Below are positions 36,732 to 45,647 of a stretch of DNA of 64,000 bases, one piece after another. The DNA is taken from NCBI RefSeq assembly GCF_014200505.1, contig NZ_JACHBX010000004.1:124001-188000 (forward strand), given 5' to 3'. This DNA comes from Massilia aurea. GTDB taxonomy: Bacteria > Pseudomonadota > Gammaproteobacteria > Burkholderiales > Burkholderiaceae_D. Below the pieces are notes generated by a model, which made no database searches, was not told the DNA's origin, and saw only the letters and a list, made by a program, of their open reading frames with translations. The position numbers were made by a program, and so were the translations under genes. The first letter of the stretch is position 1, and each line of letters opens with the position of its first letter.

Positions 36732-37879
36732 ATCCCGTATCTACCGCCAATCCACGCAGCATCGACGCGGCGCGCTGGGCCATCTCCACCGTGTTCCTGC
36801 TCAACGGCGCCGGCATCGGCCTGTGGGCCGCGCACGTACCGACCGTGCAGGCGCGCATGGGGATCGACACCGGCATGCTGAGCATGGTGCTGCTGACCAT
36901 CGCTGGCGGCGCCCTGCTGGCAATGCCGCTGATGGGTGGGCTGACCGGGCGCTGGGGCACACGCCGCATGGTGCTGCTGTCGGGCTTTGCGTTTGCGGCG
37001 ATGACGCCGCTGATCATGGGCGCGCCGAGTTTGCCGCTGCTGTTCATCGCCGCGTTCCTGTTCGGCGTCAGCAACGGCGCGCTGGACGTGGCGATGAACG
37101 CCAACGCGAGCGAAGTCGAAACCGCGCGCGGCTTGCCGACGATGTCGTCGTTCCATGGCTTCTTCAGCCTCGGCGGCCTGTTCGGCGCCGGCATTGGCGG
37201 GCTGTTGGTCGGGCAGGGTCTGGGCCATGGCCAGGGCGCGCTGATGGTCGGCGTGGTCACGGCGGTCGTGCTGGCACTGTCCGCGCCGCGCGTGATGGGC
37301 TTTGCCGCCACGCACGGCGCCGGCAGCCACTTCTCGCTGCCGCGCGGCGCAGCATTGAGTCTGGGCCTGCTGGCGCTGTTGTGCTTTGCGGTGGAAGGCG
37401 CGCTGGTCGACTGGAGCGCCTTGCTGATGGAAGAACGCACCGGCGCCACGCCAGCATCGGCGGCGCTGGGCTTCTCGGCGTTTTCGATTGCGATGGCGGC
37501 GTGCCGTTTCGCCGGCGACCGGCTGATCGTGCGCTTCGGCGCGCTGCGCATCATGGTCATTGGCGGCTTGGCGATGTTCGCCGGGCTAGCGCTGGCAGTG
37601 GCCAGCACACACTTCGTGCTGTCGGCGGTCGGTTTTGCGCTGGTGGGACTGGGCGCGGCAAACGTGGTGCCGCTGCTGTTCGGGGCCGCCGCGCGCATCC
37701 CCGGCATGAGCGCCGGGAATGGCGTGGCAGCGGTGGCCACGCTCGGCTACGGTGGCTTGCTGCTGGCGCCGCCGGTGCTCGGTTGGGTCGCCATGCACTC
37801 GAGCATCATGGTGGCGCTGGGCGGACTGTCGCTGTCGGGCCTCGTGATCGCCCTGAGCGCCCGTATTATCAGGCGCTAG
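36728..37879 (+). CDS. MFS transporter
   Basis: 383 residues with about 12 hydrophobic helices in the major facilitator arrangement; the loop 2-3 motif is GRWGTRRMV (residues about 76-84) and the second half repeats with RFAGDRLIVRFG. The sequence resembles the YbjJ/sugar-efflux-like subgroup (MSSFHGFFSLGGLFGAGIGG). ATG overlaps the DeoR-family stop, so this is a two-gene operon; given the regulator type a sugar or sugar-phosphate-linked substrate is likely. It ends 13 bp before the convergent panB. Confidence 0.9.
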   Translation: MNPVSTANPRSIDAARWAISTVFLLNGAGIGLWAAHVPTVQARMGIDTGMLSMVLLTIAGGALLAMPLMGGLTGRWGTRRMVLLSGFAFAAMTPLIMGAPSLPLLFIAAFLFGVSNGALDVAMNANASEVETARGLPTMSSFHGFFSLGGLFGAGIGGLLVGQGLGHGQGALMVGVVTAVVLALSAPRVMGFAATHGAGSHFSLPRGAALSLGLLALLCFAVEGALVDWSALLMEERTGATPASAALGFSAFSIAMAACRFAGDRLIVRFGALRIMVIGGLAMFAGLALAVASTHFVLSAVGFALVGLGAANVVPLLFGAAARIPGMSAGNGVAAVATLGYGGLLLAPPVLGWVAMHSSIMVALGGLSLSGLVIALSARIIRR

Positions 37880-37892
37880 GGCGTCGCGTAGA

Positions 37893-38780
37893 TCAGAAGC
37901 AGTGTTCGGCAGCCGGGAAGCTGCCATCCTTCACGGCCGTCACATAGCTCGTGACGGCTGCATCGATGCTGGTCTGGCCGTCCATGAAGTTCTTCACGAA
38001 GCGCGCCTTGCGGCCCGGGAACACGCCCAGCAGATCGTGCATCACCAGCACCTGGCCCGAGCAATCGGGACCTGCGCCGATGCCGATCGTCGGCACCGAC
38101 AGCAGCTCGGTGACTTCCTTGCCCAGCGCCGCCGGCACCGCCTCGATCAGGATCAGCGCCGCACCGGCCGCCTGCAGCGCCAGCGCATCGTTTTTGAGGC
38201 TGTCGGCGCCGGCGTCGGTCTTGCCCTGTACGCGGAAACCACCCAGCTGGTGCACGAACTGCGGCGTCAGGCCAATGTGGGCGCACACCGGGATGCCCCG
38301 TTCAACCAGCAGACGCACGGTGTCGGCCAGCCAGGCGCCGCCTTCGATCTTGATCATCTGCGCACCGGCGCGCATCAGCTGCACGGCGCTGTCATAGGCT
38401 TGCTGCGGGTTGCCATAGGCGCCGAACGGCATGTCGGCCAGCACCAGTGCGTGCTTGTTGCCGCGCGCGACCGAGGCCGTGTGATAGACCATGTCGGCCA
38501 CCGTCACCGGCAGCGTCGAATCGTGACCGGCGCAGACCATGCCGAGCGAATCGCCGATCAGCAGGATCTCGACGCCGCAGCGGTCCATCAGCGACGCGAA
38601 GCTGGCGTCGTAGCAGGTCAGCATCGCGATCTTGTTGCCGGCTGCGCGCATGGCCAGCAGCGATGGCACGGTGACGGCTTTCGGCGTTGCCGGTACGGGG
38701 GCCGCGGGAGCGGGCACAGCGGTGGGCGTGGGTGCACCTGCGCCTGCCGTCATCTCGTTACCCTGCAAATAACCACTCAT
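37893..38780 (-). CDS. panB: 3-methyl-2-oxobutanoate hydroxymethyltransferase
   Basis: 295-residue enzyme making ketopantoate for pantothenate and coenzyme A. Motifs: ML(T)[51 protein letters not shown] and [18 protein letters not shown]. The usual length is about 264; this copy carries an Ala/Pro/Thr-rich N-terminal extension of about 35 residues (residues 10-40) that looks unstructured. An internal ATG at residue 10 does not remove it. Stand-alone: panC is not adjacent. Confidence 0.95.
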   Translation of the reverse strand: MSGYLQGNEMTAGAGAPTPTAVPAPAAPVPATPKAVTVPSLLAMRAAGNKIAMLTCYDASFASLMDRCGVEILLIGDSLGMVCAGHDSTLPVTVADMVYHTASVARGNKHALVLADMPFGAYGNPQQAYDSAVQLMRAGAQMIKIEGGAWLADTVRLLVERGIPVCAHIGLTPQFVHQLGGFRVQGKTDAGADSLKNDALALQAAGAALILIEAVPAALGKEVTELLSVPTIGIGAGPDCSGQVLVMHDLLGVFPGRKARFVKNFMDGQTSIDAAVTSYVTAVKDGSFPAAEHCF

Positions 38781-38915
38781 GAAGAAATCCTTTAAAACGA
38801 TACGTCCTGGCGCCTAGTGTAATGCGGCGCCTGCGAAGCTGCAGTCAGCGCGCATTCTACTGCAGCCTGCCTTTCCTGACATGGCCACCCCCATGTCATC
38901 AAGCCGTCAAAATAC

Positions 38916-38954
38916 TTCAATATTCTTTGAATCGTTGTATCGTTCAGATATGAT
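38916..38954 (+). promoter_or_regulatory. arsR promoter and operator
   Basis: -35 TTTGAA (38926-38931), 17 bp, -10 TATGAT (38949-38954). An inverted repeat TTCAA-N6-TTGAA (38916-38931) overlaps the -35 element, the expected position of an ArsR operator. It lies 35 bp before the arsR ATG. Confidence 0.65.
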
Positions 38955-38988
38955 CTTCATGTCTTGTAATGCATTAACTGGGAACACC

Positions 38989-39315
38989 ATGGATACCAAA
39001 GCCACACTTGCCGCCCTGTCAGCCTTGTCGCAGGGGAGCCGCCTGGCGATTTTCCGGTTGCTGGTCCAGGTGGGGCCGGCGGGGCTGGCGGCCAGCCGGA
39101 TTGCCGAGCACCTCGATGTGCAGCCTTCGGCGCTGTCGTTTCATCTGAAAGAGCTGTCACACGCAGATCTGCTGTCGTCCCGGCAGGACGGGCGCTTCGT
39201 GATCTATTCAGCCAACATCGCGACGATGAATGGCCTGGTCGGCTTTCTGACTGAAAACTGCTGCGGTGGCGTGCCGTGCGACGTGGCCGCTGGCGAGCCA
39301 TGCAAACCAAACTGA
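38989..39315 (+). CDS. arsR: ArsR/SmtB-family arsenic-responsive repressor
   Basis: 108 residues from ATG 38989. Winged-helix DNA-binding domain (SRIAEHLDVQPSALSFHLKELSHADLL split over about 36-62). The As(III) site is not in the recognition helix; instead C91, C92 and C97 (ENCCGGVPC) sit near the C-terminus, as in Acidithiobacillus-type ArsR where three C-terminal Cys bind arsenite. It heads the arsR-arsC-arsB-arsH operon and should autorepress from the operator just upstream. Confidence 0.92.
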   Translation: MDTKATLAALSALSQGSRLAIFRLLVQVGPAGLAASRIAEHLDVQPSALSFHLKELSHADLLSSRQDGRFVIYSANIATMNGLVGFLTENCCGGVPCDVAAGEPCKPN

Positions 39316-39350
39316 CGCTGCACATAACCCTTAACCAGACCAACCATCCC

Positions 39351-39830
39351 ATGAACATTCTCTTTCTCTGCACCGGCAACTCCTGCCGCTCCGTCCTCAG
39401 CGAGGGCACGTTCAACCATCTGGCGCCCGAGGGGTGGCAGGCAATCAGCGCAGGCAGCCAGCCGACGGGCACGCTGCATCCGCGCGCTGTCGCGCTCCTG
39501 CACCGCAAGGGCATCTCGACCGAAGGCTATTACAGCAAGTCGTGGGACGATTTGCCGGTTACGCCGGATATCGTCGTGACCGTCTGCAGCAGCGCGGCTG
39601 GCGAGACCTGTCCTGCCTACCTGGGCCCGGTGCTGCGGACGCACTGGGGCCTGGACGATCCAGGTCACGTCGTCGGTACCGACGAACAAATCGAAGCGGC
39701 GTTCGAGCGTACTTATGCCATCATCCTGGCCCGCATGCACGCCTTCCTGGCGCTGCCGCTGGAGGAACTGCAAGCTGACCGCAACCGGTTCAAGACCGAG
39801 CTCGACCGCATCGGCACCCTGTTGCCCTGA
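39351..39830 (+). CDS. arsC: arsenate reductase, low-molecular-weight phosphatase type
   Basis: 159 residues from ATG 39351. The P-loop CTGNSCRS (C7-S14) is the arsenate-binding site; C79 and C87 (VCSSAAGETCP) are placed to relay the disulfide as in thioredoxin-coupled ArsC. It reduces As(V) to As(III) for export by the pump encoded next. An in-frame extension upstream would overlap arsR and is rejected. Gap of 35 bp after arsR. Confidence 0.9.
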   Translation: MNILFLCTGNSCRSVLSEGTFNHLAPEGWQAISAGSQPTGTLHPRAVALLHRKGISTEGYYSKSWDDLPVTPDIVVTVCSSAAGETCPAYLGPVLRTHWGLDDPGHVVGTDEQIEAAFERTYAIILARMHAFLALPLEELQADRNRFKTELDRIGTLLP

Positions 39831-39886
39831 GCGGCATCCGGCACTGCCGACGCTGTATTTGATTGACCTGTTCACTAGGACCCTTT

Positions 39887-41167
39887 GTGCTGATCGCATC
39901 ACTGATTTTTCTCGCAACACTCGTTTTGGTCATCTGGCAGCCCCGGGGACTGGGCATCGGCTGGAGCGCCACGGCCGGCGCTGCGGTCGCGCTGCTGACC
40001 GGTGTCATCCACGTCGCTGATATCCCGGTGGTGTGGGCCATCGTCTGGAATGCGACGGGGGCATTCGTCGCCATCATCATCATCAGCCTGCTGCTGGACA
40101 AGGCGGGCTTCTTCGAATGGGCGGCCCTGCACGTTGCGCGCTGGGGCAAGGGCAATGGCCTGCGGCTGTTCATCCTGCTCGTGCTGCTGGGCGCCGCGGT
40201 GTCGGCCCTGTTTGCCAACGATGGCGCAGCGCTGATCCTGACGCCGATCGTGATCGCAATGCTGCTGGCGCTGCGCTTCACCCCCAAGGCGACGCTGGCC
40301 TTCGTCATGGCGGCCGGCTTCATCGCCGATACGGCCAGCCTGCCGCTGGTCGTGTCGAACCTCGTCAACATCGTCTCGGCCGACTATTTCGGCATCAGCT
40401 TCTCTCGCTACGCGTCGGTGATGGTACCGGTCAATCTGGTCGCGGTGGCGGCAACGCTTGGCGCACTCATCTGGTTCTTCCGCAAGGACATTCCGGCGAA
40501 CTACGACATGGCGCAATTGAAGCATCCAGGCGACGCCATCCATGACCGGGCAACCTTCATCACCGGCTGGTGGGTGCTGGGGATCCTGCTGGTCGGTTTC
40601 TTCTGGCTTGACGACATGGGCGTGCCAATCAGCGCCGTGGCGGCGGCCGGCGCAGCACTCCTGCTGGCGGTGGCTGCGCGCGGCCACCGCATCTCGACGC
40701 GCGCCGTGCTGCGCGATGCGCCGTGGCAGATCGTGATCTTTTCGCTCGGCATGTATCTGGTCGTGTACGGCCTGAGGAATGCCGGGCTAACGGTATATCT
40801 GACCGAGCTGTTGAACTGGTGCGCGCAATACGGTGTCTGGGGCGCCGCGCTTGGCACCGGCTTCATCACGGCGATCCTGTCCTCGATCATGAACAATCTG
40901 CCATCGGTGCTGGTGGGCCTTTTGGCTATTGACGCCACCACGACCAGCGGCGTGGTGCGCGAGACGATGGTGTATGCGAACGTCATCGGCGCCGACCTCG
41001 GCCCCAAAATCACCCCGATCGGCAGCCTGGCCACCCTGCTGTGGCTGCATGTGCTGGCGGCGAAGGATATCCAGATCTCGTGGGGCTACTACTTCCGGGT
41101 GGGTATCGTGCTGACGCTGCCGATCCTGCTCGTTACCCTGTGCGCGCTTGCGCTGCGCCTGAGCTAA
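39887..41167 (+). CDS. arsB: arsenite efflux transporter ArsB
   Basis: 426-residue inner-membrane As(III)/H+ antiporter with about 12 helices. Motifs [18 protein letters not shown] and the mirrored [18 protein letters not shown], with the conserved [19 protein letters not shown], are diagnostic of ArsB within the ion-transporter superfamily (not Acr3). I use GTG 39887, which has AGGA six bases upstream; a TTG at 39863 would come before it. Third gene of the ars operon. Confidence 0.93.
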   Translation: MLIASLIFLATLVLVIWQPRGLGIGWSATAGAAVALLTGVIHVADIPVVWAIVWNATGAFVAIIIISLLLDKAGFFEWAALHVARWGKGNGLRLFILLVLLGAAVSALFANDGAALILTPIVIAMLLALRFTPKATLAFVMAAGFIADTASLPLVVSNLVNIVSADYFGISFSRYASVMVPVNLVAVAATLGALIWFFRKDIPANYDMAQLKHPGDAIHDRATFITGWWVLGILLVGFFWLDDMGVPISAVAAAGAALLLAVAARGHRISTRAVLRDAPWQIVIFSLGMYLVVYGLRNAGLTVYLTELLNWCAQYGVWGAALGTGFITAILSSIMNNLPSVLVGLLAIDATTTSGVVRETMVYANVIGADLGPKITPIGSLATLLWLHVLAAKDIQISWGYYFRVGIVLTLPILLVTLCALALRLS

Positions 41168-41181
41168 GAAAGGCGATTACC

Positions 41182-41901
41182 ATGAACGACAACATCCCGA
41201 ACCTGCCGAATATCCGGCCCGAACTGCTGGACATGCCGACCATCGACAAGCTCGAGCCAGTGGACGACATGAATCATCCGCCGCGCATCCTGCTGCTGTA
41301 CGGTTCACTGCGCGAACGCTCGTTCAGCCGCTTTCTCACCTTCGAGGCTGCGCGCATCCTCGAGCACTTCGGCGCCGAGGTGAAAATATTCGATCCGATG
41401 ACCTTGCCGATGGTGGGCAGCGTGCCGGAGACGCACCCGAAAGTCGTCGAACTGCGCGCGTTGTGCCTGTGGTCGGAAGGGCAGGTCTGGTGCAGCCCCG
41501 AGCGCCACGGCACGGTCACAGGCGTGATGAAGAACCAGATCGACTGGATCCCGCTGGAGCAGGGCGCCGTCCGCCCGAGCCAGGGCCGGACGCTGGCCGT
41601 GATGCAGGTCTGCGGCGGGTCGCAATCGTTCAACGTGGTCAACACGCTGCGCCTGCTGGGGCGCTGGATGCGCATGATCACGATTCCCAACCAGTCGTCG
41701 GTACCGATGGCGTACAAGGAATTCGATGACGACGGCCGGATGCGGCCTTCGGCCTATTACGACCGCGTGGTCGACGTGATGGAGGAGCTGGTCAAGTTCA
41801 CGCTGCTGACCAGGGGGCGGAGCGATTACCTGACCGATCGTTATAGCGAGCGTAACGAGCGTGCGCTCAAGGCGATCGACCGGCAGATCGGAAAAGTTTG
41901 A
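41182..41901 (+). CDS. arsH: arsenical resistance protein ArsH
   Basis: 239-residue NADPH-dependent FMN reductase that oxidises trivalent organoarsenicals. The flavodoxin-like FMN-binding loop [13 protein letters not shown] (about 39-51), the [20 protein letters not shown] motif and the C-terminal [10 protein letters not shown] motif are typical. Start ATG 41182, 14 bp after arsB. It completes the ars operon. The repeat-rich accessory region starts directly after it. Confidence 0.94.
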   Translation: MNDNIPNLPNIRPELLDMPTIDKLEPVDDMNHPPRILLLYGSLRERSFSRFLTFEAARILEHFGAEVKIFDPMTLPMVGSVPETHPKVVELRALCLWSEGQVWCSPERHGTVTGVMKNQIDWIPLEQGAVRPSQGRTLAVMQVCGGSQSFNVVNTLRLLGRWMRMITIPNQSSVPMAYKEFDDDGRMRPSAYYDRVVDVMEELVKFTLLTRGRSDYLTDRYSERNERALKAIDRQIGKV

Positions 41902-41999
41902 ACGACATCGATGTCAGGCGGACGCCGATGTGGACGAACAACAAAGACGGACACAAAACAATAAAGTTCGATACAAGAAGCCAGGGCTGACATGCTCTG

Positions 42000-42036
42000 G
42001 CGAACTTCCGCTTTCGGCCATAACCGGACATAAGAT
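42000..42036 (+). repeat. short repeat resembling the start of the 44-48 kb repeat units
   Basis: CTTCCGCTTTCGGCC followed by ATAACCGGACAT, ending at the ATG of the next small gene. It resembles the CCGCTTTGGGTCGG opening of the repeat units at 44761-48300 and the 42288 copy, but lacks the later blocks. It could be a worn-out or minimal copy. Confidence 0.45.
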
Positions 42037-42273
42037 ATGGATACTAAACACCATAAGATTGGATATGTTGCGCGCCTTCTTGTCGGTGGCTTTGGTGCGG
42101 TTTTGCTAGTCTTATTTGCTTTTTCCGCTTACACAAGTTGGACGGTCAATGCTAAGTACTTTCACGACTACGGCTGGCCGCGCATCGGATGGGGCGACAT
42201 GCTTTGGCTCATGGCGGCGTCCTATTTTTTGCTTGTTGGCTGTATAGGAAAGTGGCGATTGGTGCATCGATGA
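42037..42273 (+). CDS. small membrane protein, 78 aa
   Basis: ATG 42037 opens a 78-residue frame with two hydrophobic segments (about 9-32, RVARLLVGG... and 52-68, LWLMAASYFLLVGC) and a Trp/Tyr-rich link between. No family is recognised. It has no clear Shine-Dalgarno and is markedly less GC-rich than arsH just upstream. It is flanked on both sides by short sequences related to the cassette repeats, so it may be the first gene of that array. Confidence 0.55.
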   Translation: MDTKHHKIGYVARLLVGGFGAVLLVLFAFSAYTSWTVNAKYFHDYGWPRIGWGDMLWLMAASYFLLVGCIGKWRLVHR

Positions 42274-42783
42274 GGCTGGCCCTTCGACGACCGTCCGCTT
42301 CGGGTCGAAACCGGAAGTTCGGATGCCTTGCGGCTTGAGGCGGTCGGCCTCCTAAGCGGACAGGAAATAGAACGGAAAGCAATCGGGCGATTGCTGCCTG
42401 TCGTGACAGTCCGTCACTTGCAAGCGGCCATCGCTTCGGGACGCAAGACCCGGATAAATCGCTCTAGACGTGTCGCAAACTCCGCGCCCCGCCCACTACT
42501 CAACCGGCTAGTGTGCCGGCCTCAATGCTAAAGCCGCAGGTAAGCACACTCAGTTAAAAGCGTCTGCAGGAAGAGCGGTAAATCACGCGGCGAGAGCTGT
42601 TCCAGCCAATTTTAGGCCCCGCCACGGCGTTTTCACGTTGAGGTACATATCGCGCATCCATCTCACTGGCGTTAGCTTCGAGCAGGGCGTCGTCGGCGAG
42701 GAAGAATGTGTATGCTTTGCAGGGCGTTGCGGCGTGCAGTTGGCCGAAGTGCCTTTTTTTATCGCAAACACGGGAGGTTTTGA
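42274..42783. other. gene-free stretch with degenerate repeat copies
   Basis: About 510 bp without a convincing gene. It holds GTCCGCTTCGGGTCGAAACC at 42288-42307 and, from about 42388, GCGATTGCTGCCTGTCGTGACAGTCCGTCAC, both matching parts of the repeat units found at 44761, 45492, 46077, 46810 and 48200. The order and spacing are disturbed, so this is likely a rearranged or decayed copy. The rest shows nothing I recognise; a GGGAGG ribosome-binding site at the end serves the next gene. Confidence 0.5.
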
Positions 42784-43113
42784 ATGGAATCGAGCCGGCT
42801 GGAACAATTGGAGCAGGGTTTGCGCAACGTGCTGCGCTTGATCGAGCGCGACGAGACGGGACAATCCGGCGAACTCGCGCGCGAGCACCCGGCCGCGCGC
42901 GCCGCCGAAGAATGCGAAGTGATGCTCCCGGAGCCGCTGACCCTGGCCGCGTTATCCGAGACTGTGCGCCATAAAATCGACACGGTGCAAGTGCTCCTCA
43001 CCCGCGCGCGCGAACACGAGCAGTTGCCGCCGGACGCGCAGCTGGCCGCCGATGAGGGCTACATGGCTAGCACCGACGAGCTGGCAGACGCCAAGGCGGC
43101 CCAGAACGGTTGA
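42784..43113 (+). CDS. hypothetical protein, 109 aa
   Basis: ATG 42784 is preceded by GGGAGG at a good distance. The product is Glu/Ala/Leu-rich and probably all-helical (LEQLEQGLRNVLRLIERDE, SETVRHKIDTVQVLLTRARE), soluble and acidic, with one Cys. No domain recognised. High-GC codon use is like that of the core genes, so this gene is probably native rather than part of the lower-GC material around it. Confidence 0.6.
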   Translation: MESSRLEQLEQGLRNVLRLIERDETGQSGELAREHPAARAAEECEVMLPEPLTLAALSETVRHKIDTVQVLLTRAREHEQLPPDAQLAADEGYMASTDELADAKAAQNG

Positions 43114-43597
43114 GGATCGCCAGGAATGACGATTTCCGTCTCTTCCTGTAGATGCTTTTGGCTGAGCGTCAAGATCGTTGTCGCGTGCAACGAGGCTGGC
43201 ATACGAGCCCGGTTGAGCGGTAAAAAACAGCGCATTCTCAAAGAAGCGGCCGAAATTCTCTCCGTCCTGGCGCCCCGGCTGGACGGCGCCGGGAAGGGAA
43301 GGAAGAAAGTGCTCGACGCAAGGGGGCAATGGAAGTGAAGGTACGCGCAGCCATGCAAGGAAACTTTGCTACGCTCCCGTTCCGGACTACGTAGCATTCG
43401 TTGCCACGACTTCGGAATATCAGATCAAGAATTTGTTCACGTTGGCCGATCTAAAGGATGCCATCAAGGAAAACGGCGTCTGTGACAACCCGTGGATTTT
43501 TCCGTTTTTGAAGCTGCTAACCTAGTGCGACAGGACGCTTTCGGCCAAGTGCGGACTTTCGAACACTCCTATCACCGTCGACCGATACGAATGAAAA
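43114..43597. other. gene-poor stretch with a possible broken gene
   Basis: No intact gene is convincing. On the plus strand a frame ending at TAG 43525 (from about 43384) reads YVAFVATTSEYQIKNLFTLA followed by DLKDAIKENGVCDNPWIFPF, which looks like real protein sequence without a start codon; the frame just upstream (from ATG 43328) gives MEVKVRAAMQGNFATLPF before stopping. The two may be parts of one gene split by a frameshift near 43380. No family recognised. Confidence 0.35.
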
Positions 43598-43828
43598 CTA
43601 GAAAACTGCCTCTGACGGCATGGGGCCGCCGATGCCGTTGCATGAGCCGCCGTAGGTGCCGGCAGCCAGCCCAAGCAGGGTAGCGCGGTAAGCTGATGGT
43701 TGGTTTTCGCTACTGGTGGCCGAAGCTGCCTGGCCTGTGGCGCCATCTTCAGGCGGCGTCTGGTCGGCAGATTTGCTGCACGCGCCAAGCAGCAGGGCGG
43801 CGCATGCTACCGTCAGGGTGCTCCTCAT
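43598..43828 (-). CDS. putative small lipoprotein
   Basis: 76 residues from ATG 43828. The N-terminus is a lipoprotein signal: MRSTLTVACAALLLGACS, lipobox LLGAC with the lipidated Cys at residue 17. The mature part is low-complexity (Ser, Ala, Glu, Pro) and ends with a short GTYGGSCNGIGGP segment. The start overlaps the stop of the upstream exported protein gene (ATGA), so the two are cotranscribed. Function unknown. Confidence 0.7.
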   Translation of the reverse strand: MRSTLTVACAALLLGACSKSADQTPPEDGATGQAASATSSENQPSAYRATLLGLAAGTYGGSCNGIGGPMPSEAVF

Positions 43829-44550
43829 CGCGCCCCCTTAGTCAGCGACGCTCCAGAGCTTGTGCACTGACCACCGATTCGTGTCAGACGCGTCACGAGA
43901 ACGCTCGAACGCGTAGCGGCACCGGTTGCACCACCTTCCGCAGCGATCGCGCGCATGTCGGCCTTGTGTTCTTCCCAGTTTGCCAGCGCATATTGCGCAT
44001 CCTCACGCTCATCGGCGCTGGTGGAGTTCTTCAACACGTTCTCGAACGTCTTGCGCTGTTGATCGAAGTCGAGCAGGCCTTGTTGCCCTAAGCGTTCGAT
44101 AACCGATGTCTTCATTTCCCAAGTACCGCTGTTGAGCTTGCGCACGGCCACGGTGGTATCGGCGTTGGCACAGCGCGAACTGAAGGTGGTGCTCCCTGCC
44201 GCGTGCACGGGTGCCGAACTCTTGCATTGCTGGCCAGTCGGCTGCATCAGGCCGCTGCCGGTAGCACCGATACAAATTTGTCCCGGACTAGCAAGCGTGC
44301 TGACAACAGCGGTACCACCTGGAGAATGGACCCGCATACTGGCCATGCCGCTTGTGCTGTCGTTTTTCTGTTTTAGCACAGCGCCGTTACTTTGTATGGA
44401 GTTAGCGTCCGAGTCGACCCGGTACAAGCCGGGTGGCGGCAGATTGACCAGTGCGGCAGCCGTAGCGGCGGCTACGTTGGCCACGCCGAATGGCAACAGC
44501 ATCATTGCTATCACGGCCGGCCGGCGAGGGGGAAAGCACATGGTGGACAA
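43825..44550 (-). CDS. exported protein of unknown function, possibly DUF3617-like
   Basis: 241 residues. A signal-like hydrophobic stretch (VIAMMLLPFGVANVAAATAAA, here residues about 13-33) is followed by PPPGLYRVDSDANS, which recalls the PGLWEV start of DUF3617 proteins. Five Cys occur in pairs suited to disulfides (GQQCKSS, SRCANAD, GGQCTSSG). The C-terminal part is helical and charged. It is followed directly by the small lipoprotein gene. The family link is weak. Confidence 0.65.
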   Translation of the reverse strand: MSTMCFPPRRPAVIAMMLLPFGVANVAAATAAALVNLPPPGLYRVDSDANSIQSNGAVLKQKNDSTSGMASMRVHSPGGTAVVSTLASPGQICIGATGSGLMQPTGQQCKSSAPVHAAGSTTFSSRCANADTTVAVRKLNSGTWEMKTSVIERLGQQGLLDFDQQRKTFENVLKNSTSADEREDAQYALANWEEHKADMRAIAAEGGATGAATRSSVLVTRLTRIGGQCTSSGASLTKGAR

Positions 44551-44760
44551 ATGAATCTCCGGATAAATAGTAGTTGAGTCCGGCAGTGTGCCAGGTGGAT
44601 CAGCGGACGACCATTTCGACGCGGCGATTTTTTGCGCGCCCGTCGTTACTCTCGTTGGTCGCCACTAGCGCCAAATTGGCCCACCCCGCGCGCGACCATT
44701 CTCGCCGATGTTATCCCATACTTGGAGGCTAGGGCTATACATACCAGGAATGGTTCCGAT
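44551..44760. other. gap between the exported-protein gene and the first full repeat
   Basis: Apart from the OmpA remnant listed separately (44600-44690), I see no gene or clear signal here. It belongs to a 384-bp gene-free gap ending at the GNAT gene. Confidence 0.4.
44600..44690 (-). pseudogene. C-terminal fragment of an OmpA-family protein
   Basis: On the minus strand a short frame reads ANLALVATNESNDGRAKNRR then VEMVVR and stops at 44600. This is the hallmark C-terminus of OmpA-like peptidoglycan-binding domains (P-V-A-S-N-x-T-x-x-G-R-A-x-N-R-R-V-E). Nothing upstream continues it in frame, so it is a leftover tail. It lies upstream of the exported-protein gene on the same strand. Confidence 0.6.
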
Positions 44761-44880
44761 CGTCTGCTTTGGGTCGGCAGCGGCCTGTCGTGACAGTCAG
44801 TGATTCTTCAACGCAGGCAACCTGCTAAGCTGACGGGAACGGCCGGGTTCGGTCAGAAATGGCCGCTGCTTCGACATTGC
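44761..44880 (+). repeat. cassette-type repeat, copy 2
   Basis: Opens CTGCTTTGGGTCGGCAGCGG, then CCTGTCGTGACAGTCAGTGA (containing the hairpin CTGTC-GT-GACAG), then GGCAACCTGCTAAGCTGACG, then GGCCGGGTTCGGTC. The outer parts GCAGCGGCC (44777-44785) and GGCCGCTGC (44861-44869) are perfect complements, so the whole unit can fold into one long hairpin. It precedes the GNAT gene by 54 bp. Confidence 0.8.
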
Positions 44881-44934
44881 CTTGCTCTGAAATTTGCATG
44901 CTTACTACCTGCATTAATTCTCTACTGAGACGCA

Positions 44935-45423
44935 ATGATCGAAACCCGACTTGCTCGTTTGAGTGAACGCCTGATAGTCAGAAATTTGATGGAACTTTAC
45001 CAGCACGATTTTTCCGAGATCGATGGGACAGACTTGGATGAGCACGGTCAGTATGGCTACTGCGATCTGGACTGCTTCTGGATTAATCCGAACTGGTCGG
45101 CATATGTCATTACTGTGGAAGGTAAATGGGCTGGCTTCGCGCTTACAAATGATGAGGTACACATTCAGGGCAACACGCGCGCCATCGTGGAATTCTTTGT
45201 AGTTCGGAAGTATCGAGCGAAAGGCATAGGTAAGCTCGCAGCCCAAGCCATCATGGACGCAAACCCTGCTCATTGGGAAATTCGAGTCTTGGAACAGAAC
45301 CATGATGCTCAGCGCTTCTGGGCAAGGCTTCTTAATGAACTCTGGCTGGCTAAGCACAGTGAGGCCATGCTTAACGACGAACGCTGGCATGGTCCAGTTT
45401 ATTCAGTCGACACCCAAAGATGA
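44935..45423 (+). CDS. GNAT-family N-acetyltransferase
   Basis: 162 residues from ATG 44935. Motif A for acetyl-CoA is visible as FFVVRKYRAKGIGKLAAQAI (R/Q-x-x-G-x-G/A type), preceded by the beta-4 strand region and followed by WEIRVLEQNHDAQRFWARLL, the usual beta-5/alpha-4 region with N-x-x-A-x-x-F. The substrate is unknown. It is a single gene between two copies of the repeat, on the plus strand, and is less GC-rich than core genes. Confidence 0.85.
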   Translation: MIETRLARLSERLIVRNLMELYQHDFSEIDGTDLDEHGQYGYCDLDCFWINPNWSAYVITVEGKWAGFALTNDEVHIQGNTRAIVEFFVVRKYRAKGIGKLAAQAIMDANPAHWEIRVLEQNHDAQRFWARLLNELWLAKHSEAMLNDERWHGPVYSVDTQR

Positions 45424-45491
45424 AGGCGTGCGATTTTTGCTTTTCCGGCGTTCAAACACCATGTGAGGAGCGTCTAATCGCATATCTCAAC

Positions 45492-45600
45492 TGTCCACTT
45501 TGGGTCGCTTCCGGCCTGCCGTGACAGTCAGTGCCTTTTCCAGCCGGCGCTTGTTGAGCTGACGCGAAGGGCCGAGTTGGGCCAAAATCGGGCGTGGAAA
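45492..45600 (+). repeat. cassette-type repeat, copy 3
   Basis: Blocks in the same order as copy 2: GTCCACTTTGGGTCGCTTCC, GGCCTGCCGTGACAGTCAGTG, CTTGTTGAGCTGACGCGAAG, GGCCGAGTTGGGCCAAAA. It lies between the GNAT and ASCH-like genes, 47 bp before the latter. Confidence 0.8.
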
Positions 45601-45647
45601 AAGAACGGCGGGATCGGATCTCTAACACCTCAGTAAGGATGACGTAT

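Noticed and set aside
42952..43397. Minus-strand frames opposite and after the 109-residue hypothetical gene
   Set aside because: No ribosome-binding sites and atypical composition; the plus-strand gene with GGGAGG is favoured.
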